Shown: one piece after another, positions 9,002 to 17,057 of the stretch
How positions within the stretch are numbered: the stretch's first letter is position 1
Layout: every line of letters begins with the position of its first letter
Origin: an uncultured Opitutia bacterium
GTDB taxonomy: Bacteria > Verrucomicrobiota > Verrucomicrobiia > Opitutales > UBA953
Length of the DNA: 64,000 nt
NCBI GenBank assembly: GCA_903855995.1
Contig: CAIOAN010000013.1
Location: forward strand, 204,875-268,874
Direction of reading: 5' to 3'
Translations under genes and position numbers: made by a program
Notes under the pieces: generated by a model
Told to the model about the DNA's origin: nothing
What the model saw: the letters and a program-made list of their open reading frames with translations, nothing else
Database searches by the model: none

Positions 9002-11911
9002 ATGCGTCACCTCCTCGCACTTACCCTCTGGGCTTCCCTCGCCCTCGCGGCCTACGAACCGCTCAACGACAAAAACCGCCCCACGGCCAGCGAACCCGCG
9101 CTTTCTCCGGCCGGCACCGCCGCCGCCCTCAAGGTGCCCGCGGGCTTTCGCGTCGAGCTAATCGTCGGTGAGCCCAAGATCGTCCAACCGATTGCCTACA
9201 CGATCGATGACCGCGGCCGCCTCTGGATCGTCGAGAACACCAACTACCCCGCCAGCCCTGGCGAGGCCAAGGATCGCATCCTCGTCCTCGAAGACACCAA
9301 GGGCAACGGCACCTTCGACAAGCAGACGGTCTTCTGGGACAAGGCCACCTTCACGAGCGGCATCGCTGTCGGCTTCGGCGGCGTCTGGCTCGGCTCTCCG
9401 CCCAACCTACTCTTCGTCCCGCTCAAGGATGGCGACGAACCCAAGCCCGCCGGCGAACCGCAGGTCATGCTCGATGGCTGGAAGAGCAACGACACGCACG
9501 AGACCCTGAACGACTTCATCTGGGGGCCGGACGGCTGGCTCTACGGCACGCAGGGCATCTTTAATCGCTCCCTCGTCGGCAAGCCGGGCACCCCGGATAG
9601 CGAACGACTCATCGTCGAAGGTGCCGTCTGGCGCTTCCATCCGACGCGCAAGGTCTTCGAACGCTGGAGCGAAGGCGGCAGCAACCAGTGGGGCGTGGAT
9701 TGGAATGACCACGGCGAAGCCTTCTTCGAAGCCTGCGTCATCCCGCACATGTGGCACGCCATCCAGGGCGCCCGCTACCAGCGCCAAGCCGGCACTCACC
9801 CGGACGTCCACACTTACGAAGACATCAAGACCATCGCCTGGGGCCGCTACGAGAAAGCCGCCTACGCCGGTGCGATGGTCTACCTCGGCGGCGCCTTCCC
9901 CGCCGAATGGCACGACCAGTTCTTCTTCCATGACATCCACATGAACAAACTGCGCTGCGAGACGATGATCCCGACGGGCAGCGGCTACCGCAGCGAGAAG
10001 AAGATCGATTTCGGCGTGAGCTCCGACCGTTGGTTCCGCGGCCTGTCTCCGCAATATGGCCCGGATGGCGGCGTCTTCATCAATGACTGGTACGACAAGG
10101 TACCTTGCCACCAGCAGATGAACTTCACCGACCGCTCCAACGGCCGCGTCTATAAGATCGTCACCGACGCCGTGAAGCCCGTGAAGGTCGACCTCGCGAA
10201 GCTCTCCGACGCCGAACTGGTCGCCCATCACCTCAACGCCAACGAGTGGTACGTCCGCCACGCCCGCCGCCTCCTCCAGGAACGCGGCGCCAACGCGACC
10301 ACGACCGCCGCGCTGGAGAAGATCCTCTTCGAGAACGCCGATGACACCCGTCAACTGCGCGCCCTCTGGACGCTGCACGCCCAGGGCGCCCTCACCGAAG
10401 CCACCCTCCTCCGCACGCTCGAAGCCAAGAGCGACGCCGTCCGCGGCTGGGCCATCACCTGCGCCACCGAAGCCGGCAAGCCCACGGCGAGCCTCTACGA
10501 TCGCATCGTCCAACTCAGCCAGAAAGACCCTTCCGCCGTCGTGCGCCGTCGCATTGCCTCCGCCGCCCAGCGCCTCCCACTCGCCGATCGCTGGAACTGG
10601 CTCGAACCGCTCGCGCAGCATGCCGAAGATGTGTCTGATCAGAATATCCCGTTCCTTCTCTGGTACGCACTGGAACCGGCTGTAGCCGCCGATCCCGTCC
10701 GCGGCCTGGCCCTCGCTCAGAAGACACCCTTCACTAAACTCACCAACTTCACTGCCCGCCGCTTGGCCACCGCCGCAGTCGAACCCGGTGCGAAAGGCGA
10801 ACAGCTCGAGCTCCTGAGCCAAGCCCTGCTCGCCGCTGACGCGAACCTTCGCGCCACGCTCCTCAATGGCATCAAGGACGGCCTCGTCGGACAGGTCCGC
10901 CTCAACGAACCCCCCTCGTGGCCCAAGGCCTACACCGAACTCGCCAAGCACCCTTCTAACGAGGTCCGCAGCAGCGCCCGCCAGATCGCGGTGACCTTCG
11001 GCAACGCCTCGGCCTTGGATCAACTCCGCGCCACCCTCCTCAACCCCAAGGCGGCCGTGCCTGAGCGCGCCCGCGTCCTCGCCAACCTAGCCCAGATTCA
11101 CGACAAGGTATCGCTCTCGGCGATCCTCGAACTCGCCAAGGCCGGTAAACTGCGCGGACCAGCCATTACCGCCCTCGGACAGTTCGACGACCCTCGCATC
11201 GCGCCGCTTCTGGTTCAGTTCATCGTCGAAGAAGACAAAGGCGTCCGCTCTCTCGCCCTCAACACCCTCGCAGGACGCGCTGACAGTTCCCGCGCGCTCC
11301 TCGCTGCAATCGACGCCGGTAAATTCAAGAAGGATGTTCTCAGCGCCCCGCTCGCCAGCAAAATCCGGGGGTTCAACGACGCCCAGATGAACACCTGGCT
11401 CGAAAAGAACTGGGGCACCGTCAACGCCAGCTCCGAGGCGAAGGTTAAGGCCATCGCCAAATATAAGAAGTTCCTGGGCACCGACGCGATCCTGCGCGCC
11501 GACGTCAAACGCGGCCGAGATCTGTTCCGCGGCTCCTGCGGCCTCTGCCACCAGCTCTTCGGCACCGGCGGCGAAATCGGCCCGCACCTGACCGGCGGTT
11601 ATACCGACCTCGAATACCTCCTGCAGAACATCATCGATCCCAACGCCGTCATCGGGAAGGACTACCAGCTCGTCTACATCACCTTGAAGGACGGCTCCCT
11701 CCAAGCCGGTATCATCGGCGCCGAAAACGAATCCACCGTTTCGCTCAAAGTACCCGGTGCTCCGGCACCCGTGGTCATCGCCAAGGACCAGATCAAGACC
11801 CGCGTCGTCAGCCCGAATTCTCTCATGCCCGAAGGCCTCCTCAACGGACTCGAGGAACCGGATGTCCGCAGCCTCTTCCTCTACCTTCGCCAGACCAGCG
11901 AGCCGAAGTAA
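9002..11911 (+). CDS. PVC-type heme-binding protein with dehydrogenase-like propeller and HEAT-like repeats
   Basis: A 969-residue secreted protein. The signal peptide is MRHLLALTLWASLALA. An N-terminal propeller of the putative membrane-bound dehydrogenase type (TIGR02604-like) covers about 30-390, with repeated features such as DRGRLWIVENTNYP and GPDGWLYGTQGIF. A helical HEAT-like region follows (about 400-800). The C-terminal cytochrome c domain of the PVC CxxCH type (TIGR02603-like) carries CGLCH (C846-H850) and GTGGEIGPHLTG. It probably oxidises a sugar or alcohol in the periplasm and passes electrons to its own heme; the substrate is not deducible. The ThuA gene follows after 9 nt, suggesting one operon of 9002-13784. 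Confidence 0.92.
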   Translation: MRHLLALTLWASLALAAYEPLNDKNRPTASEPALSPAGTAAALKVPAGFRVELIVGEPKIVQPIAYTIDDRGRLWIVENTNYPASPGEAKDRILVLEDTKGNGTFDKQTVFWDKATFTSGIAVGFGGVWLGSPPNLLFVPLKDGDEPKPAGEPQVMLDGWKSNDTHETLNDFIWGPDGWLYGTQGIFNRSLVGKPGTPDSERLIVEGAVWRFHPTRKVFERWSEGGSNQWGVDWNDHGEAFFEACVIPHMWHAIQGARYQRQAGTHPDVHTYEDIKTIAWGRYEKAAYAGAMVYLGGAFPAEWHDQFFFHDIHMNKLRCETMIPTGSGYRSEKKIDFGVSSDRWFRGLSPQYGPDGGVFINDWYDKVPCHQQMNFTDRSNGRVYKIVTDAVKPVKVDLAKLSDAELVAHHLNANEWYVRHARRLLQERGANATTTAALEKILFENADDTRQLRALWTLHAQGALTEATLLRTLEAKSDAVRGWAITCATEAGKPTASLYDRIVQLSQKDPSAVVRRRIASAAQRLPLADRWNWLEPLAQHAEDVSDQNIPFLLWYALEPAVAADPVRGLALAQKTPFTKLTNFTARRLATAAVEPGAKGEQLELLSQALLAADANLRATLLNGIKDGLVGQVRLNEPPSWPKAYTELAKHPSNEVRSSARQIAVTFGNASALDQLRATLLNPKAAVPERARVLANLAQIHDKVSLSAILELAKAGKLRGPAITALGQFDDPRIAPLLVQFIVEEDKGVRSLALNTLAGRADSSRALLAAIDAGKFKKDVLSAPLASKIRGFNDAQMNTWLEKNWGTVNASSEAKVKAIAKYKKFLGTDAILRADVKRGRDLFRGSCGLCHQLFGTGGEIGPHLTGGYTDLEYLLQNIIDPNAVIGKDYQLVYITLKDGSLQAGIIGAENESTVSLKVPGAPAPVVIAKDQIKTRVVSPNSLMPEGLLNGLEEPDVRSLFLYLRQTSEPK

Positions 11912-11920
11912 TCAATTCCG

Positions 11921-12808
11921 ATGAAAATCTTTACTCGTCTTTTTGTCATCGTCCTGCTGGCCCTCCAGCTCCCGCTACTCGCCGCCGACAAGAAACTCGT
12001 TGTCCTGATTGCCGGCAAGCCGAGCCACGGCCCCGGCGCACATGAGCATAATGCCGGCGTACTGCTCCTCGCCAAATGCCTGCGTGAAAGCGCCGGCGAC
12101 CAAGTCGAGGTCAAGACGCACCTCAACGGCGAATGGCCCGCCGACGACGAGATTGCCCATGCCGACAGCCTCCTGATTTACGCCGACGGCTATACCGGCC
12201 ACCCCGCCGTGCTGAAAGATCGCCTCGCTCAGTTAGCCATCCAGATGAAGCGCGGCTGCGGTTTCGTCACCCTTCATTGGGCGACTGAAGTCCGTAAGGA
12301 TAAAGGCGGCGCTGAATTCCTCGAATGGATGGGCGGCTACTGCGAACCGTTCTGGTCCGTCAATCCGCACTGGCAGGCCGATTTCACCAAACTGCCCGTG
12401 CATCCGATCGCCAACGGCGTCCACCCTTTCACGACACACGACGAATGGTATTTCCACATGCGCTTCAAGGACGGCATGCAAGCCGTCACCCCGATTCTGA
12501 GCGCGATTCCTCCAGTCACCCTGAAACTTCCCGACGGTGAACGCTCCGGTAACGCCGACGTCCGTCAGCAGGTGGCAGACCGCATCCCTCAGCACGTGGC
12601 CTGGGCCACCGAACGCGCCGACGGCGGCCGTGGCTTCGGCTTCACCGGCGGACACGATCACAAGAACTGGGGCAACGCCGATCAGCGTAAATTGGTCTTA
12701 AACGCCATTCTCTGGACCGCCAAGGTCCCCGTCCCCGCCATCGGCGTGGAATCCAAAGTCACCCCCGAAGAACTGCTCGCCAACCTTGACCCCAAGGGTA
12801 AGAAGTAA
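11921..12808 (+). CDS. Secreted ThuA-domain protein
   Basis: A 295-residue protein with a signal peptide (FVIVLLALQLPLLAADK) and a class I glutamine-amidotransferase-like ThuA fold. Visible blocks are IAGKPSHGPGAHEHNAG (about 28-44), CGFVTLHWATE (about 110) and HPIANGVHPFTTHDEWYFHMRF (about 160-182). ThuA proteins are linked to trehalose and other disaccharide use through 3-keto intermediates in rhizobia; the exact reaction in PVC bacteria is unproven. It lies between the heme dehydrogenase and a DUF1080 protein, a combination consistent with processing of oxidised glycosides outside the cytoplasm. Confidence 0.88.
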   Translation: MKIFTRLFVIVLLALQLPLLAADKKLVVLIAGKPSHGPGAHEHNAGVLLLAKCLRESAGDQVEVKTHLNGEWPADDEIAHADSLLIYADGYTGHPAVLKDRLAQLAIQMKRGCGFVTLHWATEVRKDKGGAEFLEWMGGYCEPFWSVNPHWQADFTKLPVHPIANGVHPFTTHDEWYFHMRFKDGMQAVTPILSAIPPVTLKLPDGERSGNADVRQQVADRIPQHVAWATERADGGRGFGFTGGHDHKNWGNADQRKLVLNAILWTAKVPVPAIGVESKVTPEELLANLDPKGKK

Positions 12809-12818
12809 ACGCACCCCC

Positions 12819-13784
12819 ATGCGTCTTCTCGCCCTCCTCCTTACGACCTCGCTTTTCGCCGCCGACGCGCCGAAGACCAAAGCCCCTGCCGCGCCCCATG
12901 CGCCCGAACCGCCCACCTACCTGACCGCCGACACCGCCGGTCCGGACTTCCCGCTGCAGGGCGAATACGCCAACGAGAAGATGGGGGCCGACGTCATCGC
13001 CCTGGGTGATGACAACTTCCGCCTCGTGCTGCACAAAGGCGGCCTCCCCGGCGCCGGCTGGGATGGCTCCGCGAAGATTGAAGTCGACGGCAAGCGCGAC
13101 GGCGCAGGCGTCAAATTCCAAGACAAGATCGACTCAGCCGTGCTCGCCGATGGCAAGCTCGTGATCAAGAGCACGGGGATGGTCCTCACACGTACCGTGC
13201 GCCACAGCCCAACCGAAGGGCTCGCCGCCCCGAAAGACGCGACCATCCTCTTCGATGGCAAGAACGCCGACGCCTGGGTCGACGGCAAGATCGATCCTCG
13301 CGGTTTCCTCGAAGCCAACACGAAGACCAAGCATGCCTTCACCGATTTCACCCTGCACGTCGAATTCTTCCTTCCGTTCAAACCCCTCGGACGCGGACAG
13401 AGTCGCGCCAACAGCGGCGTCTACCTTCAGCACCGCTACGAAATCCAAGTCCTCGACAGTTTTGGCCTCAAGGGCCTCGATAACGAGTGCGGCGGCATCT
13501 ACAAGAATAGCGCCCCCAAGGTGAACATGTGCTTCCCGCCCCTCCAATGGCAGACCTACGACGTCAACTTCACCGCCGCTAAGTTCGACAAGGACGGCAA
13601 GAAGACCGGCAGTGCTTTCGTCACGGTCCGACACAACGGCGTAGTGGTGCAGGATAATCTCGAACTCCAGGGCGCGACCCCCGGCGGCGCGTTCAAGACC
13701 GAAGTCCCAGCACCCGGCCCCATCTACCTGCAAGGCCACGGCAACCCCGTCGTCTATCGCAACGTTTGGGTGGTGGCTAAATAA
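12819..13784 (+). CDS. Secreted DUF1080 (3-keto-disaccharide hydrolase domain) protein
   Basis: A 321-residue protein starting at the ATG at 12819 (MRLLALLLTTSLFAADA is a clear signal peptide). The longer ORF start at 12786 would prepend arginine-rich residues and is rejected. A proline/alanine linker leads to an N-terminal domain of about 100 residues. The DUF1080 lectin-like domain then covers about 140-321, with ILFDGKNADAW and the family hallmark NSGVYLQHRYEIQVLDSF. DUF1080 enzymes have been shown elsewhere to hydrolyse 3-keto-glycosides, and the adjoining ThuA and heme-dehydrogenase genes fit such a pathway. Confidence 0.9.
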   Translation: MRLLALLLTTSLFAADAPKTKAPAAPHAPEPPTYLTADTAGPDFPLQGEYANEKMGADVIALGDDNFRLVLHKGGLPGAGWDGSAKIEVDGKRDGAGVKFQDKIDSAVLADGKLVIKSTGMVLTRTVRHSPTEGLAAPKDATILFDGKNADAWVDGKIDPRGFLEANTKTKHAFTDFTLHVEFFLPFKPLGRGQSRANSGVYLQHRYEIQVLDSFGLKGLDNECGGIYKNSAPKVNMCFPPLQWQTYDVNFTAAKFDKDGKKTGSAFVTVRHNGVVVQDNLELQGATPGGAFKTEVPAPGPIYLQGHGNPVVYRNVWVVAK

Positions 13785-13915
13785 GCGAGGACCAGAGGCC
13801 CCGAGGGCCGGAGGACAGGAAGAGTGCAGGTGCCATTTTCCGCTCAAAGATTATCCATTATCGGCGTCGGTAATCCATGGGTCTTGCTAGCCCTAGCCCC
13901 ACCCCTACCCCTGTG

Positions 13916-15937
13916 ATGCGTATCCTCCTACTCTTAGTCGCGACTTCCCTCTTCGCGGCCGAACATAAGATCAAGCCGGGCGACGACCCTCAGGCGATTC
14001 TCGATGCAGCCGCGCCGGGCGACAAGCTGACCTTCCTACCGGGCCTGCACCAGCACGGCCTCACGAAGCACCGCGCAATCCTCTACGTTGACAAGTCCAT
14101 CGAGATCGAGCTGATGGCCGGCGCGACGCTCAAGTTGTCCGATGACTTCTGCAAATTGGAGAAAGCCGGCGAGATCACGACCGACCAGGACGCGGGCAAG
14201 AAGCTCGACGACCTCGAGATCGGCGGCGACTACGACCTGAGCGGCGTCCGCGAGTTCACGATCATGACCGACAGCGAAGGCAAGGACGGCAAGCCCGACA
14301 CCTTCGCCTGGGGCGATAAGTTCAACGACACCTCACACAAGCGTACCCCGATCACGGGCGACTGGCAGGAGCTCAGCCGCGGCGTGAAGGTGAAGTTCGG
14401 CAGCAAGACCGGCCACAACGTCCGCAGCGTCTGGTATGTCAGCTACGACGGCCCCGAGGCCTATGGCATCCGCATCGGCCATGGCCGCCAGCCCGACGTC
14501 ATCTCCGGCGTCCGCATCACCGGCAAGGGTACGATCGACATGAACGCCTCCCGCAACGTCCAGCCGGGCTTCCTGGTGAAGAACATCAACGCCTGCGTGC
14601 TCGCCCACGGCCGCGTCCGCAACGTGCTGGTCGATGGCATCACGATGACCGACACGAACCGCTCGGTCATGGCCTACGGCGAACACACCGGCAAGCTCCT
14701 GCCCGGAGGAAAAGTCGGCCCGGGCGAGTCGTTCGACGCCGAGAACATCACGGTGCAGTTCACCCGTACGCTCAATCCGAACGGCAGCGGCTATCTCCTC
14801 GGACATCCCTCCTTCCGCGGCAACCTGCGTAACTTCCGCTGTAACTACAATTACATGGAGACCAAGACGACCTCCATCGAACCCAACTTCAACCTCGATG
14901 GCTATGAGGTCGTCGGCAACATCATCAAGAGCGACGGTGAGGCCATCCACTGCTGGCGTCACTCCAAGAACGGTGTCATCGCGGACAACCTCCGCGTAGG
15001 CGACAACACCTTCAAGCCGGTGATCATTACCGGCGCCCCGAAGGGCTGGGAGCCCCCGATGCCGCCGGCTGCCAAGAACAACCTCAACGCGATGGGTAGC
15101 CGTGTCTCCGGACCCCTCTCTAGCCTCGCCCCCAAGCCCTTCGGCCGGCGCCTGCTCGTCAGCGATTACGTCGGTGGCAAGGTCGCGATCGTCGCCGCCG
15201 ACGGACGGATCGAATGGCAGACCCCGGCCGAACACCCGCAGGACTCGTGGCTCCTGCCCAACGGCAACGTGCTCTTCAGCCACGTCCACGGCGCCAAGGA
15301 AGTGAAGCCCGACCAGTCTGTCGCTTGGGAATATGTCGCCGACACCAAGACCGAGATCCAGGGCTGCCAGCCGCTCGCCGACGGACGCGTGCTTGTGGTC
15401 GAATGCGGCCCGGGCCGCCTCCTCGAGATCGGCCGCGACGGCAAGATCGCCAAGGAGATCAAAGTCCCCCTGACGCCGACCATCCGCACGCACGAACAGA
15501 TGCGTGGTTGCCGCAAGACGGCTGACGGACGCTACCTCGTGAGCGCCAAGGGCGACCGCGCAGTCCTCGAACTTTCTGCCGACGGTAAGCTCCTCCGCAC
15601 CCAGCCGGTCAACGGCGACGTCCATGACGTCCGCGAACTCACCAACGGTAACTGGCTGGTCGCCCTCGGCGAAGGCGATGGCCTCGTCGAGATCGACCGC
15701 TCCGGCAAGACTGTGTGGAACGTCGGCCGCAACGAAGTCACCGACAACCCGATCTTCCTCGCGAGCTCCGTCGAGCGCCTCGCCAACGGCAATACCCTCG
15801 TCATGAACTGGCTCGGCCACGGCCACCTCGGCGCCACCGCCCAGATCTTCGAAGTCGACGCTCAGAAGAAACTCATCCGCCAATTCACCGACCACCGCCA
15901 GTTCACCAGCATTAATCATATTCAGGTATTGGAGTAA
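13916..15937 (+). CDS. Secreted right-handed beta-helix protein fused to a beta-propeller
   Basis: A 673-residue protein beginning at the ATG at 13916 (MRILLLLVATSLFAAEH, signal peptide). The ORF start at 13877 would add a proline-rich leader and is unlikely. Residues about 20-380 resemble a pectate-lyase-like beta-helix: an initial GDDPQAILDAAAPGDKLTFLPG, then repeats such as NITVQFTRTLNPNGSGYLLG. Residues about 395-673 form a propeller with GRRLLVSDYVGGKVAIV, LPNGNVLFSH and TNGNWLVALGEGDGLVEIDRSG repeats. The first half suggests polysaccharide binding or cleavage, but no catalytic residues can be assigned. The DUF1080 gene lies 131 nt upstream, and repeat modules begin directly after the TAA. 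Confidence 0.82.
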   Translation: MRILLLLVATSLFAAEHKIKPGDDPQAILDAAAPGDKLTFLPGLHQHGLTKHRAILYVDKSIEIELMAGATLKLSDDFCKLEKAGEITTDQDAGKKLDDLEIGGDYDLSGVREFTIMTDSEGKDGKPDTFAWGDKFNDTSHKRTPITGDWQELSRGVKVKFGSKTGHNVRSVWYVSYDGPEAYGIRIGHGRQPDVISGVRITGKGTIDMNASRNVQPGFLVKNINACVLAHGRVRNVLVDGITMTDTNRSVMAYGEHTGKLLPGGKVGPGESFDAENITVQFTRTLNPNGSGYLLGHPSFRGNLRNFRCNYNYMETKTTSIEPNFNLDGYEVVGNIIKSDGEAIHCWRHSKNGVIADNLRVGDNTFKPVIITGAPKGWEPPMPPAAKNNLNAMGSRVSGPLSSLAPKPFGRRLLVSDYVGGKVAIVAADGRIEWQTPAEHPQDSWLLPNGNVLFSHVHGAKEVKPDQSVAWEYVADTKTEIQGCQPLADGRVLVVECGPGRLLEIGRDGKIAKEIKVPLTPTIRTHEQMRGCRKTADGRYLVSAKGDRAVLELSADGKLLRTQPVNGDVHDVRELTNGNWLVALGEGDGLVEIDRSGKTVWNVGRNEVTDNPIFLASSVERLANGNTLVMNWLGHGHLGATAQIFEVDAQKKLIRQFTDHRQFTSINHIQVLE

Positions 15938-16225
15938 GCGGTTAGCGGATAGCGGTTGACGGTTAGGAAAGACATACCCGATGCATCGAGGTAGGGGCAG
16001 CACCGCGTGCTGCCCTAGGTGTATCGGGTAGGGCTGACCACCCTTGGTCAGCCGCGGTTGAGCGAGGGCGCTCAACCCTACCAATGAAAGGTGCGAGCGG
16101 TTAGCGGATAGCGGTCGGCGAATAGGAGATCGCAGGACTCAAGGGAAGCTTGAGGGAACCCGCCCCCTGAGGGATTGTCCTTAAAGCCATCCCCTGCCCG
16201 ACGGCTTGACTCAGGCCAATCCGCC
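15938..16225. repeat. Intergenic palindrome island before the IclR gene
   Basis: Two AGCGGTTAGCGGATAGCGG word blocks (15938-15964 and about 16095-16122) bracket two palindromes. The first is GGTAGGGGCAGCAC...GTGCTGCCC (15990-16018), a variant of the type A unit in which both arms have changed in a complementary way. The second is the double-hairpin type B unit at 16027-16082, with outer arms GGTAGGG/CCCTACC. A further hairpin CTCAAG-GGAAG-CTTGAG lies at 16138-16154. TTGACT at 16206-16211 may be a -35 element for the regulator gene. No gene is seen. Confidence 0.85.
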
Positions 16226-16243
16226 TATTCCATATTTGGAATA
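16226..16243. promoter_or_regulatory. Perfect inverted repeat, likely IclR operator
   Basis: TATTCCA-TATT-TGGAATA is a perfect 7-bp inverted repeat whose right end is 10 nt before the IclR start codon and 15-20 nt after a TTGACT. IclR-type regulators bind short palindromes of this kind and often autoregulate. The site would overlap the -10 region, favouring repression of the IclR-PSD1-DUF1501 operon. Confidence 0.65.
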
Positions 16244-16253
16244 GTTTCCGCAT

Positions 16254-17057
16254 ATGAAAACCCCTGCCGCGAAGCGCCTATCCTCACCCTCGACCGAAAC
16301 GGGTGCCTCGAGCGTGCCTGCCCTCGAACGCGGCCTCGCGATGATCGAGACGCTGGCGCATCGCCCTGAAGGACTGACGCTCTCCGAGCTGACCGCCTCC
16401 CTCGACCTCTCACCGGCTTCCGCCCACCGCATCACGGGCACGCTCGAAGACGCCGGCTACCTGCGTCGCGATGAAGTCACCCGCCGCTACACCCTCACCC
16501 GCAAACTCCTCCTGCTCAGCCAGCCGCGCGGCGAATCCCGTAGCTTGGTCGCGGCCGCCATCGAGGCGATGCGCGCCATTCAACAGCACACCGGCGAGAC
16601 AACTCAGCTCTGCTGCCTCGCCGAAGATCGCTGCGTGATGCTCGATCAGCTGGCCTCCACTCACCCGTTCAAATACATCGTCGACCTGGGCTGCCTCGCC
16701 CCGCTCCACTGCACGGCACCCGGCAAGGCAATCCTCGCCTTCCTCCCCGACGCCGAACAGGACGCCGTACTCTCCCGCCTGAAGCTCGAGAAGCACACGG
16801 AGAAGACGATCGTCACGAAGCGCGACCTCGCCACAGAGATTGAACGCATCCGCACCCTGGGCTACGCCTTGGACAAGGGTGAGCACTTCGACGGGATCAA
16901 CTGCGTCGCCGCACCGATCCTCAACCAACACGGGCATGCGATCGGCGCCGTGACCATCGCCGGCCCCTCCAGCCGCTTCCCCGCCGCCGCCATGGCCGAA
17001 CGCGGCCAGTTCATCCGCGAACAGGCAGACCGCATCGCCCGCGCTTTCCTTTCCTGA
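16254..17057 (+). CDS. IclR-family transcriptional regulator
   Basis: A 267-residue IclR protein. The N-terminal winged helix-turn-helix covers about 23-80 (GLTLSELTASLDLSPASAHRITGTLEDAGYL). The C-terminal effector-binding domain covers about 90-265, with HCTAPGKAILAFLP and GYALDKGEHFDGINCVAAPI. The TGA overlaps the ATG of the next PSD1 gene (TGATG), so regulator and PSD1/DUF1501 genes are translationally coupled. This makes it likely that it controls this operon and itself through the palindrome at 16226. The effector is unknown; small sugar acids or aromatic acids are usual for the family. Confidence 0.95.
   Translation: MKTPAAKRLSSPSTETGASSVPALERGLAMIETLAHRPEGLTLSELTASLDLSPASAHRITGTLEDAGYLRRDEVTRRYTLTRKLLLLSQPRGESRSLVAAAIEAMRAIQQHTGETTQLCCLAEDRCVMLDQLASTHPFKYIVDLGCLAPLHCTAPGKAILAFLPDAEQDAVLSRLKLEKHTEKTIVTKRDLATEIERIRTLGYALDKGEHFDGINCVAAPILNQHGHAIGAVTIAGPSSRFPAAAMAERGQFIREQADRIARAFLS

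Noticed and set aside
9407-11023. 538-aa minus-strand ORF
   Set aside because: Mirror frame of the PVC heme-protein gene. Its composition (Val/Gly/Ala/Glu rich, no domain) is typical of antisense shadows in high-GC genes.
14333-16084. 583-aa minus-strand ORF
   Set aside because: Lies opposite the beta-helix/propeller gene, which has a signal peptide and recognisable repeats. No domain is visible, and the frame runs through intergenic palindromes.
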